From positions 186,001-250,000 of the forward strand of contig JALHRQ010000001.1 of the NCBI GenBank assembly GCA_022841375.1: 64,000 nucleotides of DNA, in the 5' to 3' direction. Of this stretch, positions 29,194 through 39,386 are shown in pieces. A program made the translations under genes and the position numbers. This stretch comes from Burkholderiales bacterium. Its GTDB lineage: Bacteria > Pseudomonadota > Gammaproteobacteria > Burkholderiales > SG8-41. The number at the start of each line of letters is the position of its first letter. Position 1 is the stretch's first letter. The notes beneath the pieces are model-generated. The model was not told the origin of the DNA and made no database searches. It saw only the letters and a list, made by a program, of their open reading frames with translations.

Positions 29194-30458
29194 AACGACC
29201 GCTGCTCGGCTGCGCGCTGGCCACAGCGCTGCTGGCCACTGCGCTGACGCCCTCTTCAACCACGCTTGCGCTGGGCAACCGCCCGCTGTCATCTGTTCCC
29301 GGCGGCTTCATGGGTTCAGGCCTGAACGGCAAGGTGCTCGCCGCGCCGGAAACCATGCTGGCGCAAACGCTGCTCGCGATCACCGGCTCGCGTTTCGATC
29401 TGGCGCTGACCGAGATCGACAAGGTCCTCGAGAATTATCCAAACTTCAGGCTCGCCCATCTGATTCGTGGCGATCTGCTGATGGCTCGTGCGCGTCCGAT
29501 CAGCAGCATCGGCACGGCCTCGGACGCCCCCGCCGATCGCATAGCGGATCTGCGCGCAGAAGCGCTGGCCCGGTTGGTGCGGCATCAGCAGGAACGTCCG
29601 GTGGATAAAGTGCCGCGCTATCTGCTGCAACTGGAACCTGAACAGAAATACGCCTTTGTCGTCGACGCGTCCAAATACACCCTGTATGTTTTTGAAAATG
29701 ACAACGGCAGGCCGCGTTACATCGCCGACTACTACACGACTATCGGTCGCAACGGCACCGAGAAGTTGCGCGAAGGCGACAAAAAAACGCCGTTGGGCGT
29801 CTACCATGTCACCGGCAACCTGCAGCGCGACTACCTGGTCAAGACCTACGGCAACCAGAGCACGCTATACGGAGACGGCGCTTTTCCGCTGAACTATCCC
29901 AATGCCTGGGATCGCCGCCTCGGCCGCAACGGCCACGGCATCTGGCTGCACGGCGTACCACACGACACCTACAGCCGTCCGCCCCAGGCCAGTGACGGCT
30001 GCGTAGCCTTGACCAACGAGGATCTGCTCGCCATTGGCAAACATGTGCAGGTTGGCATCACACCGGTGATCATTTCCCCGAAAGTCGAATGGGTGGAGGC
30101 CGGTACCGGGCAGAAAACGCGGGATGCCTTGCTCCAGTCACTGGAACGCTGGCGCAGCGACTGGGAAACCCGCGACAACGACAAATACCTGCGGCATTAC
30201 TCGGGCAAGTTCTCTGCCGGCAAGCAGGACCTGGCCGACTGGGCACAGCAGAAACGCGGCGTTAATGCCGGCAAGTCCTGGATCAAAGTCAAAGTCGACC
30301 GGGTCAGCATGTTTCTCTACCCGGGCAATGACGATCTCGCCGTGGTGACTTTCGATCAGGATTACGCCAGCAGCAATGTCAGCAACAAGATGCGCAAACG
30401 TCAGTATTGGCAGCGCGAAGGCAACGCCTGGCGCATCGTGTATGAAGGCGCAGCCTGA
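29190..30458 (+). CDS. L,D-transpeptidase (YkuD domain) with C-terminal NTF2-like domain
   Basis: This is a periplasmic peptidoglycan L,D-transpeptidase of 422 residues. The start at 29190 overlaps the upstream stop as ATGA and yields a good signal peptide (MKRPLLGCALATALLATALT). The YkuD domain (about 155-290) has YYTTIGRNGTEKLREGDKKT and the catalytic signature. His is in GHGIWLHGVPHD, and the nucleophile Cys is in ASDGCVALTNEDL. The C-terminal about 110 residues (LLQSLERWRSDWETRDNDKY to NAWRIVYEGA) resemble the tail of the TPR protein. It may form 3-3 cross-links or attach a lipoprotein. The exact acceptor is unknown. Confidence 0.9.
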   Translation: MKRPLLGCALATALLATALTPSSTTLALGNRPLSSVPGGFMGSGLNGKVLAAPETMLAQTLLAITGSRFDLALTEIDKVLENYPNFRLAHLIRGDLLMARARPISSIGTASDAPADRIADLRAEALARLVRHQQERPVDKVPRYLLQLEPEQKYAFVVDASKYTLYVFENDNGRPRYIADYYTTIGRNGTEKLREGDKKTPLGVYHVTGNLQRDYLVKTYGNQSTLYGDGAFPLNYPNAWDRRLGRNGHGIWLHGVPHDTYSRPPQASDGCVALTNEDLLAIGKHVQVGITPVIISPKVEWVEAGTGQKTRDALLQSLERWRSDWETRDNDKYLRHYSGKFSAGKQDLADWAQQKRGVNAGKSWIKVKVDRVSMFLYPGNDDLAVVTFDQDYASSNVSNKMRKRQYWQREGNAWRIVYEGAA

Positions 30459-30502
30459 TTCCCTCCCCGTAGTTATAACTTTTTGTTTATATTGGTAAAT
30501 TC

Positions 30503-31093
30503 ATGATCCGCTTATTCGTAATTCTGTTTACCCTGATTGCCGCCACCGCGGCTGGTGCCGCCAACCCGAAAGTCGAATTAAAAACGACCATGGGCAGCGT
30601 CGTTTTCGAACTGTATCCGGAGAACGCGCCGAAGACCGTCGAGAATTTCCTGCAGTACGTGAAGGATGGCTTCTACGACGGCACGGTTTTCCATCGCGTG
30701 ATCCCGGGCTTCATGGTCCAGGGCGGCGGCTTCACAACGAACATGCAGGAAAAAAAGACGCGGCCGATGATCCGCAATGAGGCCGGCAACGGCTTGCGCA
30801 ACGCCACCGGCACGGTAGCCATGGCTCGCACTGCTGACCCGCATTCCGCCACGGCGCAGTTTTTCATCAACGTCGCCGAGAATGATTTTCTCGATTTCAA
30901 ATCCGCGGATGACAAGGGTTACGGCTACACCGTATTCGCCCGCGTGACCTCCGGCATGGATGTGGTCGCCAAAATCGTGCAGGTACCGACGGCTACCGTC
31001 GGCCCGCACCAGAACGTGCCGCGCCAGCCCGTGATCATCGAGCGCGCGCGCCTGCTGCCCGAAGCGCCGGCCAAACCCGCAAAAACCAAATAA
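30503..31093 (+). CDS. ppiA: periplasmic peptidyl-prolyl cis-trans isomerase (cyclophilin)
   Basis: This is a cyclophilin-type PPIase of 196 residues with a signal peptide (MIRLFVILFTLIAATAAGAA), hence periplasmic. The core has FELYPENAPKTVENFLQYVKDG, TVFHRVIPGFMVQGGGF and the active-site part SATAQFFINVAEND. A basic, Ala/Pro-rich tail ends in KPAKTK. It is followed 25 bp later by a cytosolic paralogue, so the two form a periplasmic/cytosolic pair in one operon. The symbol is assigned by type and location. Confidence 0.92.
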   Translation: MIRLFVILFTLIAATAAGAANPKVELKTTMGSVVFELYPENAPKTVENFLQYVKDGFYDGTVFHRVIPGFMVQGGGFTTNMQEKKTRPMIRNEAGNGLRNATGTVAMARTADPHSATAQFFINVAENDFLDFKSADDKGYGYTVFARVTSGMDVVAKIVQVPTATVGPHQNVPRQPVIIERARLLPEAPAKPAKTK

Positions 31094-31118
31094 ACCGCAC
31101 CCCTAGGAACCCGACACC

Positions 31119-31610
31119 ATGATCAAGCTGCATACCAACCACGGCGTCATCTCGCTGGAACTCGACGCCGCCAAAGCACCGGATACCGCCGCCAACTTCA
31201 TCCAGTACGTCAAGGACGGCCATTACAACAACACCGTGTTTCACCGCGTCATCGACGGCTTCATGATTCAGGGCGGCGGCTTCGAGCCCGGCATGAAACA
31301 GAAACCGACGCGCGATCCGGTGCAGAATGAGGCCAACAACGGCCTGAAGAACGACCTCTACACCGTGGCAATGGCACGCACTTCGGCGCCGCACTCGGCC
31401 AGCGCGCAGTTTTTCATCAACGTCGGCAACAATGATTTCCTCAACCACTCGGCGCCGACGCCGCAGGGCTGGGGTTATTGCGTGTTCGGCAAAGTCATCG
31501 ATGGCACCGATGTCGTCGACAAGATCCGCAAGGTAAAAACCGGCAGCAAGGGCATGCATCAGGACGTGCCGGTCGAAGACGTCGTCATCGAAAAAGCCGA
31601 AATCATCTGA
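31119..31610 (+). CDS. ppiB: cytosolic peptidyl-prolyl cis-trans isomerase (cyclophilin B)
   Basis: This is a cyclophilin of 163 residues without a signal peptide. Conserved parts are [38 protein letters not shown] and [15 protein letters not shown], ending in VVIEKAEII. The length and N-terminus match E. coli PpiB. AGGAACCCG-type Shine-Dalgarno bases precede the ATG at 31119. The lpxH gene follows after a 29-bp gap filled by a strong hairpin. Confidence 0.95.
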   Translation: MIKLHTNHGVISLELDAAKAPDTAANFIQYVKDGHYNNTVFHRVIDGFMIQGGGFEPGMKQKPTRDPVQNEANNGLKNDLYTVAMARTSAPHSASAQFFINVGNNDFLNHSAPTPQGWGYCVFGKVIDGTDVVDKIRKVKTGSKGMHQDVPVEDVVIEKAEII

Positions 31611-31614
31611 GTTC

Positions 31615-31634
31615 GCGGGGCGGCAACGCCCCGC
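31615..31634 (+). promoter_or_regulatory. GNRA-capped hairpin in place of the lpxH ribosome binding site
   Basis: GCGGGGCG and CGCCCCGC form a perfect 8-bp stem closed by GCAA. It ends five bases before the lpxH ATG at 31640, just where a Shine-Dalgarno should be. No other Shine-Dalgarno is visible. It is not followed by a U-run, so it is not a terminator. Confidence 0.55.
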
Positions 31635-31639
31635 CGCCC

Positions 31640-32359
31640 ATGCATACGCTGTTCATCTCCGATCTGCATCTCGCGCCCGAGCGGCCGCAGATCACCGATC
31701 AATTCCTGCATTTCGTCAGCAACACGGCACCCGGCGCCGCGGCGCTTTATATCCTTGGCGATCTGTTTGAATACTGGGTGGGCGATGACGATCTGGAAGA
31801 CCCGTTGAACGACACCGTTTCCCGCGCGCTGTCCGCGCTGGCTGCCGCCGGCACCCCGGTGTTCCTGATGCGAGGCAACCGCGACGTATTGATAGGCAGG
31901 GAATTCGCCATGCGCTGCCGGGCCACGCTGCTCGAGGACCCGGTGCTGGTGAATCTGCATGGCACGCCAACGCTGCTGACCCACGGCGATGCCTTATGCA
32001 CCGACGACGTCGATTACCAGCGTTTCCGCAGCTATGCCCGCGATCATGAAAATCAGGCGAAATTTCTTGCCCAGCCGCTGGCAGCGCGCCGCGAACAGAT
32101 GCTTGGCCTGCGTGCACAGAGCGAGGCCAGCAAGCAGCAGAAAAGCGAAGCCATCATGGATGTCGCGCCGGCCGCCGTGGCAGAACTGTTGCACAAACAC
32201 GGCTATCCGCGGCTGATCCACGGCCATACCCACCGTCCGGCGCGCCATCTGCATTCTGTCGACGGACACAACTGCGAACGCTGGGTACTCAGTGACTGGT
32301 ACGAAACCGGCGGCTACCTGCGCTGCGATGCCACCGGCTGCTCTGCGCTTGCGGCCTAG
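31640..32359 (+). CDS. lpxH: UDP-2,3-diacylglucosamine diphosphatase
   Basis: LpxH hydrolyses UDP-2,3-diacylglucosamine to lipid X, the fourth step of lipid A synthesis, at the inner membrane. I chose the ATG at 31640 (MHTLFISDLHLAPERPQ, 239 residues) because the metallophosphatase motif must start there. Metal-binding motifs in order are SDLHL, YILGDLFEYWVGDD, MRGNRDVLIG, LTHGDALCTDD and LIHGHTHRPARH. All family ligands are present. It ends four bases into the convergent trans-sulfuration gene's stop region. Confidence 0.95.
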   Translation: MHTLFISDLHLAPERPQITDQFLHFVSNTAPGAAALYILGDLFEYWVGDDDLEDPLNDTVSRALSALAAAGTPVFLMRGNRDVLIGREFAMRCRATLLEDPVLVNLHGTPTLLTHGDALCTDDVDYQRFRSYARDHENQAKFLAQPLAARREQMLGLRAQSEASKQQKSEAIMDVAPAAVAELLHKHGYPRLIHGHTHRPARHLHSVDGHNCERWVLSDWYETGGYLRCDATGCSALAA

Positions 32360-33585
32360 CCCGCCAGGGCCTGCGAAAAGTCCGCGATCAGGTCGTCGAT
32401 GTCCTCGATGCCGATCGACAGCCGGATCAGCGAATCGGCAATGCCCATCTCTGCACGCCGCTCCGGCCCCATCTCCCAGTAAATAGTCTGCGCGACCGGA
32501 ATCGCCAGTGTCCGGTTGTCACCGAGATGGCTGGACGAAATCACCAGCTGCAGGCGGTTGAGAAAATCGAGGCAGTCGATGTTGTCGGCCAGCTCGATGC
32601 TCATCAAGGCGCCGTAGGTCCGGAACAACTCGCCGGCCAGCTTGTGCTGCGGATGGTCTTCGAGCCCGGGGTAATAGACCTTGGTGACCTTGGGATGTCT
32701 GGCAAGAAAACGCGCCAGCTGAAGGCAATTGGCGGATGCCCGCTCCATGCGCAGCGCCAGCGTCTCCGCGCCCATCGCCAGCCGGTGCGCCGCTTCAGCG
32801 GCCAGCGTGGCACCGACATCGCGCAGTCCCTTTTTGCGGATCTGCAGGATGCCCCAGTTCGCCGGATTGGCGGTTTTGTAGTTGTCGTAGATGTTCGGGA
32901 ACGACTTCCAGTCGAACAGCCCGGTATCGGTCACCGCACCGCCCAGCGCATTGCCGTGGCCGCCGATGTATTTGGTCAACGAATTGATCACCAGACTGGC
33001 CTGCACCTGTTTCGGTCGGAACAGATAAGGCGAGGTCATCGTATTGTCGACAAAATAGATCAAGCCGCGGCGCGCGCACAACTCGCCGATGCGCGCGAGG
33101 TCAGCGATCTGGGTACGCGGATTGGCGATGGTTTCGACAAACACCATGCGGGTATTGGGCCGCAGCGCCTGTTCCACGTTTTCCACCCGGGTGGCATCGA
33201 CATAACTGATGTCGCAGTCGAATTGCCCCAGGGTTCCGAACAGGCTGTTGGTGTTGCCGAACAGGAACGAGCTCGACACCACATGATCGCCGCCGCGCAG
33301 CAGCGCGATGAAGGCCGAAGCAATGGCCGCCATGCCCGTCGAAAAGCAGGCCGTCGCGATACCGTCCTCCATCTTGCTGATTTTGGATTCCAGCGCCGCC
33401 GTGGTGGGATTGCCCTGCCGGCCATAGGCGTAACCGGGCATTTCGCCCTTGAACACCTTGACCAGGTCTCGCGCATCCGGATAGCCGAAGGCCACCGCCG
33501 TGTGCATCGGCTTGAGCACGGAAAAATGCTCAATCGGTGCTTCCAGATCGGAATGCAGAATCTTCGTGGTAAAGCCGTTTTTCAT
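32356..33585 (-). CDS. cystathionine gamma-synthase family PLP enzyme (likely O-acylhomoserine sulfhydrylase type)
   Basis: This is a trans-sulfuration enzyme of 409 residues. PLP-binding motifs are GYAYGRQGNPTTAALE, FSTGMAAIASAF and VDNTMTSPYL. The Schiff-base Lys is in INSLTKYIGGHGNALGG (near residue 205). RLSIGIEDIDDLIADFSQAL closes the protein as in all family members. The family includes MetB, MetC, MetZ and MetY, and the subtype cannot be fixed by eye. It has its own promoter, a SAM-II-like element and a terminator hairpin upstream. This points to methionine synthesis under SAM control. GGAG lies five bases before the ATG. Confidence 0.9.
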   Translation of the reverse strand: MKNGFTTKILHSDLEAPIEHFSVLKPMHTAVAFGYPDARDLVKVFKGEMPGYAYGRQGNPTTAALESKISKMEDGIATACFSTGMAAIASAFIALLRGGDHVVSSSFLFGNTNSLFGTLGQFDCDISYVDATRVENVEQALRPNTRMVFVETIANPRTQIADLARIGELCARRGLIYFVDNTMTSPYLFRPKQVQASLVINSLTKYIGGHGNALGGAVTDTGLFDWKSFPNIYDNYKTANPANWGILQIRKKGLRDVGATLAAEAAHRLAMGAETLALRMERASANCLQLARFLARHPKVTKVYYPGLEDHPQHKLAGELFRTYGALMSIELADNIDCLDFLNRLQLVISSSHLGDNRTLAIPVAQTIYWEMGPERRAEMGIADSLIRLSIGIEDIDDLIADFSQALAG

Positions 33586-33600
33586 GGTTGCTCCGTCAAA

Positions 33601-33634
33601 TAAAAAAACCCGGCCAGCTAGCGCGGACCGGGTT
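33601..33634 (-). terminator. intrinsic terminator hairpin in the leader of the cystathionine gamma-synthase family gene
   Basis: On the minus strand AACCCGG(T)CC pairs with GGCCGGGTT around a nine-base loop, followed by T7. It lies between the SAM-II-like element and the start codon at 33585. It could therefore be the expression platform of the riboswitch. Alternatively it is leftover read-through control from the upstream paiB-like gene. Confidence 0.75.
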
Positions 33635-33639
33635 CTTCC

Positions 33640-33695
33640 GTCGCTTTAGCGGCATTTTTAACGCGCCCGCAAGCTGTTCTTCAAATCGGCGCAAC
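33640..33695 (-). ncRNA. SAM-II-like riboswitch (candidate)
   Basis: Read on the minus strand, a 5-bp helix GCGCC (33692-33688) and GGCGC (33667-33663) encloses GATTTGAAGAACAGCTTGCG. It is followed by GTTAAAAATGCCGCTAAAG (33662-33644). This reproduces the order and spacing of the SAM-II (metA) core as I remember it: P1, GAUUUGA, CUUGC, P1', GUUAAA, GCUAAA. The P2 pseudoknot partners are not clearly complementary here, which is the main weakness. The gene downstream is a trans-sulfuration enzyme, a typical SAM-II target. A promoter sits immediately upstream. Confidence 0.6.
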
Positions 33696-33698
33696 AGA

Positions 33699-33728
33699 AG
33701 ATTACCGCAGGCCCGCAGCTGGCGTCAA
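33699..33728 (-). promoter_or_regulatory. sigma70-like promoter for the riboswitch/trans-sulfuration gene
   Basis: TTGACG (33728-33723) and TAATCT (33704-33699) are separated by 18 bp on the minus strand. The -35 overlaps the stop codon of the paiB-like gene. The predicted RNA start near 33692 coincides with the first base of helix P1 of the SAM-II-like element. Confidence 0.55.
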
Positions 33729-34372
33729 ACCGGGGGCTTATTGGCAGCCCTTTCCGCCACCAGACCCGCCATGGCCTGCGCCTGCGGGTCATCAAGCTGT
33801 GCCAGACCCTCTGCAACACCGGTGCGGTCTGCTTCGCTGCGATTCTGACTGACCTTCCATTTGCCGACCAGCCGGTTCACCGGTATCTCGACGCCGACAA
33901 TGGCGCCGAGCATGCGATCCAGGTAATCCGCAGGCGCGTCGTTGACGCGCCAGGGTTGCGGCAACGCGGCTTCCTGCTGATCGGTCAACCGCGTCACCAG
34001 CGCCCGCAGCCATTCACGGTCATCACGCACGATCAATGGACCATAAGCATGCACCACAGCGTAATTCCAGGTCGGCACCACCTGCCCGGTTTCGCGCTTG
34101 GACGGGTACCACGACGGCGTCACATAGGCCTGCGGCCCCTGAAAGATTGCCAGCACTTCCTGGCCGCCCGCCTGACGCCATACGGGATTGGCCCGGGCTA
34201 CATGGCCGCGCAGCGTACCGTTGGGCAAGGGTTCCTGATCAATCAGCAGCGGCAGATGGTTGGCGTCAGGCACGCCATCATGAACAGTCACCAAAGTGGC
34301 CAGACGATGACTGCGCATCAGCACATGCATCACGTCGATGCGTTCCTCGCGGAAGGCATCCACCAGATACAT
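33725..34372 (-). CDS. FMN-binding negative transcriptional regulator (PaiB family)
   Basis: This is a 215-residue protein of the PaiB-like split-barrel FMN-binding family, related to pyridoxamine-phosphate oxidase folds. Visible motifs are MYLVDAFREERIDVMHVLMR, LPLLIDQEP, LRGHVARANPVWRQA, YVTPSWYPSKRETGQVVPTWNY (the family hallmark) and a C-terminal GKWKVSQNRSEADRTGV. Despite the family name no DNA-binding motif is apparent, so its role as a regulator is uncertain. It lies 15 bp downstream of purF. Confidence 0.88.
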   Translation of the reverse strand: MYLVDAFREERIDVMHVLMRSHRLATLVTVHDGVPDANHLPLLIDQEPLPNGTLRGHVARANPVWRQAGGQEVLAIFQGPQAYVTPSWYPSKRETGQVVPTWNYAVVHAYGPLIVRDDREWLRALVTRLTDQQEAALPQPWRVNDAPADYLDRMLGAIVGVEIPVNRLVGKWKVSQNRSEADRTGVAEGLAQLDDPQAQAMAGLVAERAANKPPV

Positions 34373-34387
34373 CGTGAAAAATCCCGC

Positions 34388-35908
<1,521 letters not shown>

Positions 35909-35919
35909 GGCGCGTTTCC

Positions 35920-36411
35920 TCAGCCGTACTTGATATGTTGCGACAGTGCCGGCGGCAGCCAGCCCTTGACGCCCAGTGCCACCAGTTCAAGCAGCGGGCG
36001 CAACGCCGCTTCGCGCCACACCTGCTGTTTCGGCAGCGATGTGGCGCCCGCGACCAGCGCCAGCACGATCACTACTGCAATCCCGCGCACCACTCCGAAT
36101 ATTGCGCCAAAAACCCGATCTTCAATGCTCAGGCCGGCACTTTTTACCAGCTGTGATACAGCGACCGCGACCAGACTCATGCCCAGCAGCACTGTCAGAA
36201 ACAGCGTGGCGAAACCGGCGAGCCAGCGCAATTCATCACCGGGGATTTCCGCCGGCATCATCGCCGCGAGGTCGCCGCCAAACAGCCGTGCGACGATGAA
36301 AGCAATCGCCCAGGCGGCAAGCGCAAGCAGTTCACGGACAAAACCGCGGATGACACTGAGCAGAACCGAAAAACCGACGATGGCGAGCACCACATAGTCG
36401 ATCAGCGTCAT
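35920..36411 (-). CDS. cvpA: CvpA family membrane protein
   Basis: This is an inner-membrane protein of 163 residues with four hydrophobic stretches (about 3-24, 29-50, 62-85, 100-122). The family signature is [34 protein letters not shown]. In E. coli CvpA is needed for colicin V production and envelope robustness. Its biochemical role is unclear. The start is 2 bp after the SPOR gene stop, and purF follows after 11 bp. Confidence 0.93.
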   Translation of the reverse strand: MTLIDYVVLAIVGFSVLLSVIRGFVRELLALAAWAIAFIVARLFGGDLAAMMPAEIPGDELRWLAGFATLFLTVLLGMSLVAVAVSQLVKSAGLSIEDRVFGAIFGVVRGIAVVIVLALVAGATSLPKQQVWREAALRPLLELVALGVKGWLPPALSQHIKYG

Positions 36412-36413
36412 CG

Positions 36414-37124
36414 TTACCGGGGAACAACCTTGCCATCAAGCTGCAGCTTCTGCAGCTGCGGACGCGCCTTCTCTGCGGCTTCACGGCTGTTATAGGGACC
36501 GACACGCACGCGCGTCACCGGCCCTTTCGAGGTCTGCACCACTTCGGTATACGCCTTCATGCCGCCGCCGGCGATTTTGGCCTGCAACTCTTTGGCTTTG
36601 GCGGCGTCCGACAGCGCTGCGACCTGGATGACAAATCCGCCGGTCGCGGTCGCTTTCGGTTTTTCCTTGGTTTCTTTTGCGTTGGCCGCCGGCTCAGCCT
36701 TGGCTGCTGCCTGCGCTTTGGCTTCCGCTTTCGGCTCGGCTTTCTGCTCAGCCTTGGGTTCTGCCTTTATTTCGGGCGGCTTGGCCTCGGGTTTGGCTTC
36801 GGGCTTGGCGACGACCACGGGTTCGGACTTTGCTTCTGGCGCCGGCGCCGCTTTGGGCACGGCAACAGATTCAGATTTGGTTTCCGTTTTGGGCGGCATC
36901 GCCGCGGGATCCGCCGGTTTCAGCGGGGTCGGCGAAGCAGACAGCACGCCGGCATCCGGAGAAGGGATCTGGATATTGATGTTATGACTGACCGGCTTGG
37001 GTTCCGAATCCAGAACCATCGGCAGGACTACGGCCACAGTTGTGACCAGGACGATCGCACCCACCAGACGGCGGCGTGCGCGCTTTTTCAGCTGGAGTTC
37101 TTCGTCGCTAACGTTTCTCGCCAT
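36414..37124 (-). CDS. SPOR domain-containing cell-division-type protein (DedD-like)
   Basis: This is a 236-residue bitopic membrane protein. A short cytosolic N-terminus rich in Lys/Arg (KKRARRR) is followed by one transmembrane helix (LVGAIVLVTTVAVVLPMVL, about 20-39). A long low-complexity Ala/Pro/Lys/Glu linker spans about 70-155. The C-terminal SPOR domain includes GFVIQVAALSDAAKAKEL, TRVRVGPYNSREAAEKA and ends at DGKVVPR. SPOR domains bind denuded glycan strands at division septa. The gene sits between folC and cvpA, the usual dedD position. Confidence 0.9.
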   Translation of the reverse strand: MARNVSDEELQLKKRARRRLVGAIVLVTTVAVVLPMVLDSEPKPVSHNINIQIPSPDAGVLSASPTPLKPADPAAMPPKTETKSESVAVPKAAPAPEAKSEPVVVAKPEAKPEAKPPEIKAEPKAEQKAEPKAEAKAQAAAKAEPAANAKETKEKPKATATGGFVIQVAALSDAAKAKELQAKIAGGGMKAYTEVVQTSKGPVTRVRVGPYNSREAAEKARPQLQKLQLDGKVVPR

Positions 37125-37174
37125 GCTTTGATACGCAGTAAACGAAGTAACTTATTGATTAATAACGATTTTTA

Positions 37175-38455
37175 CTATGGCCGGCGATTGCGGAACGCGG
37201 TCATCGCGGCGGCTACGGTAAGAAACGATCCGAAGGCCAAAATTCTATCATCATCTCTTGCTGTGCGGTACGCACGATCGCAGGCTTCTTCAATGTTTAT
37301 GCACACGGTGACCTCTGCGCTGACACCTGCATCGCGCAGGATTTTCTCCAGTTCAGGGTTGGTCATGCCCCGCGGCCCTTCCAGCGGCGCGACCAGCCAG
37401 TGATCGACATGGCCACGCAACTGGCGCACGACGCCAGCAACATCCTTGTCTTTGAGCATCGAAAATACGGCCAATGTCCGGCGATAACCGGTCATCTGCA
37501 CCAGATTGAGTGTCAGCGCAGCCGCCGCATGCGGATTGTGTGCGACATCCAGAATCACTGCGGGTCGACCCGGCAATACCTGAAACCGTCCGGGATTTTC
37601 GACAGACACCAGGCCGGCCCGGATATCACCGGCACTGACCGGGAGACGCTGGCGTATCGCATCCAACACCGTGATGCAGGCGCTGGCATTGGCCAACTGG
37701 AACGTGCCGCGCAACGCTGGCGGCGGCAGACCGTAACGGTTGCCGCCCGGTCCGCGATAACGCCATTGTTGCTGTTGCGCTTCGTAACCGAAATCGCGGC
37801 CAATCAGCAACAGCTTGGCGCCGATGTTCTCCGCGAAAGTCGTCACCGATGCCGGCGGCTCCGGGTCCGCGCAGACCGCAGGCCGGCCGGCACGGAAAAT
37901 CGGCGCCTTTTCGGCACCAATCGCTTCACGGGTATTACCGAGATACTCCATGTGATCGAGTCCGATGCTCATCAACAGTGCCACATCGGGGTCAAAAACG
38001 TTCACCGCATCAAGACGACCGCCAAGACCGACTTCCAGCACGGCGACATCGACTTTGCGTTCGATAAAAAGCCATACGGCGGCGAGCGTGCCGAACTCGA
38101 AATAGGTCAACTGAACATCAGCCGCTGCACGCGCCGCCTCGACAGCGGCAAAGGCACGAACGAGATCGGCGTCATCCGCATCACGGCCGCCGATGCGCAC
38201 ACGCTCGTTGTAACGAAGCAGATGTGGCGATGTGTAAACGCCGGTGCGATAACCGGCATGGGTCAACATCGATTCGAGAAAACGGCAGGCTGAACCCTTG
38301 CCGTTGGTGCCGCCGACAGTAATCACCGGGAACGACGGTTGAAGACGCAGTTCATCACGGACAATGCTGACCCGCTCCAGCCCCATCGCAATACTCTGCG
38401 GATGCTGGCGTTCGATGTATTCAAGCCAGTCGTACAACGTTGCCGGGTTGGTCAT
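37175..38455 (-). CDS. folC: bifunctional folylpolyglutamate synthase/dihydrofolate synthase
   Basis: FolC adds glutamate to dihydropteroate and extends folate polyglutamate tails. The 426-residue length is typical. The Mur-ligase-type ATP motif is VGGTNGKGSACRFLESML (near residue 45), followed by GVYTSPHLLRYNERV. The central VLEVGLGGRLDAVN and LDHMEYLGNTREAIGAEKAPIFR are present. The second domain has VILDVAHNPHAAAALT. It lies between accD and the SPOR gene, all leftward. Confidence 0.96.
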   Translation of the reverse strand: MTNPATLYDWLEYIERQHPQSIAMGLERVSIVRDELRLQPSFPVITVGGTNGKGSACRFLESMLTHAGYRTGVYTSPHLLRYNERVRIGGRDADDADLVRAFAAVEAARAAADVQLTYFEFGTLAAVWLFIERKVDVAVLEVGLGGRLDAVNVFDPDVALLMSIGLDHMEYLGNTREAIGAEKAPIFRAGRPAVCADPEPPASVTTFAENIGAKLLLIGRDFGYEAQQQQWRYRGPGGNRYGLPPPALRGTFQLANASACITVLDAIRQRLPVSAGDIRAGLVSVENPGRFQVLPGRPAVILDVAHNPHAAAALTLNLVQMTGYRRTLAVFSMLKDKDVAGVVRQLRGHVDHWLVAPLEGPRGMTNPELEKILRDAGVSAEVTVCINIEEACDRAYRTARDDDRILAFGSFLTVAAAMTAFRNRRP

Positions 38456-38513
38456 GACTTGCAGGTTCGGGGGTGTTCGGGGCGGTTTGACCCGATGACG
38501 GGCTTCTTGAGAA

Positions 38514-39386
38514 TCAGGACACCGGTCCCGGCTGCTTGAGCAGCAGCGTCAGTAGCCGCGCCAGCGTATCGCGCATCTGCCGGCGATCGACGATCATGTC
38601 GAGCGCACCCTTCTGCATCAGGAATTCGGCGCGCTGGAAGCCTTCAGGCAGGGTTTCACGGACGGTCTGTTCGATCACCCGCGGTCCGGCAAAACCGATC
38701 AGCGCATTGGGCTCCGCAATCACCACGTCGCCGATCATCGCAAAACTCGCAGAAACTCCACCCATCGTCGGATCGGTCAGCACCGAAATGAACGGCAGTC
38801 GCTCGTCGGCCAGTCGCGTCAGCGCGGCGCAGGTCTTGGCCATCTGCATCAATGAGAACAGGCCTTCCTGCATGCGCGCGCCGCCGGTGGCGGTAAAACA
38901 GATGAACGGCAGCCGTTGCTCGACGCAGACCTGCACGCCGCGCACAAAACGCTCGCCGACGACTGAACCCATGGAACCGCCGAGAAATCCGAACTCAAAC
39001 GCCGCGGTGACCACCTGGATTTCCTTGATCGCGCCCTGCATCACCACCAGCGCATCTTCTTCACCGGTGTCATTGCGGGCTGCCGTCAGACGGTCGGAGT
39101 AACGTTTGCTGTCGCGGAATTTAAGGCTGTCCACCGCCGTGACTTCAACGCCGATCTCGTAGCGACCTTCCATGTCGAGCAGCCAGTCGAGGCGTTCGCG
39201 CGCGGACACGCGGTTGTGATGACTGCACTTGGGACAGACAAACAGGTTTTTTTCGAGATCGGTGCGGTAGAGCACGGCTTCGCAGGAATCGCACTTGCTC
39301 CATAGCCCCTCAGGGACCGCTTTTTTTGGCACGCCGGAATCGCGCTTGATGCGCGGCGGCAGCAGTTTTTGCAGCCAGCTGCTCAT
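38514..39386 (-). CDS. accD: acetyl-CoA carboxylase carboxyltransferase subunit beta
   Basis: AccD is half of the carboxyltransferase that makes malonyl-CoA. The 290 residues carry the N-terminal zinc ribbon in [16 protein letters not shown] and [11 protein letters not shown] (about 34-59). The crotonase-like carboxyltransferase fold follows, with [19 protein letters not shown] and [16 protein letters not shown]. The final part is [17 protein letters not shown]. The ATG overlaps the trpA stop by four bases (ATGA), so synthesis is coupled to the tryptophan genes. Confidence 0.97.
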   Translation of the reverse strand: MSSWLQKLLPPRIKRDSGVPKKAVPEGLWSKCDSCEAVLYRTDLEKNLFVCPKCSHHNRVSARERLDWLLDMEGRYEIGVEVTAVDSLKFRDSKRYSDRLTAARNDTGEEDALVVMQGAIKEIQVVTAAFEFGFLGGSMGSVVGERFVRGVQVCVEQRLPFICFTATGGARMQEGLFSLMQMAKTCAALTRLADERLPFISVLTDPTMGGVSASFAMIGDVVIAEPNALIGFAGPRVIEQTVRETLPEGFQRAEFLMQKGALDMIVDRRQMRDTLARLLTLLLKQPGPVS

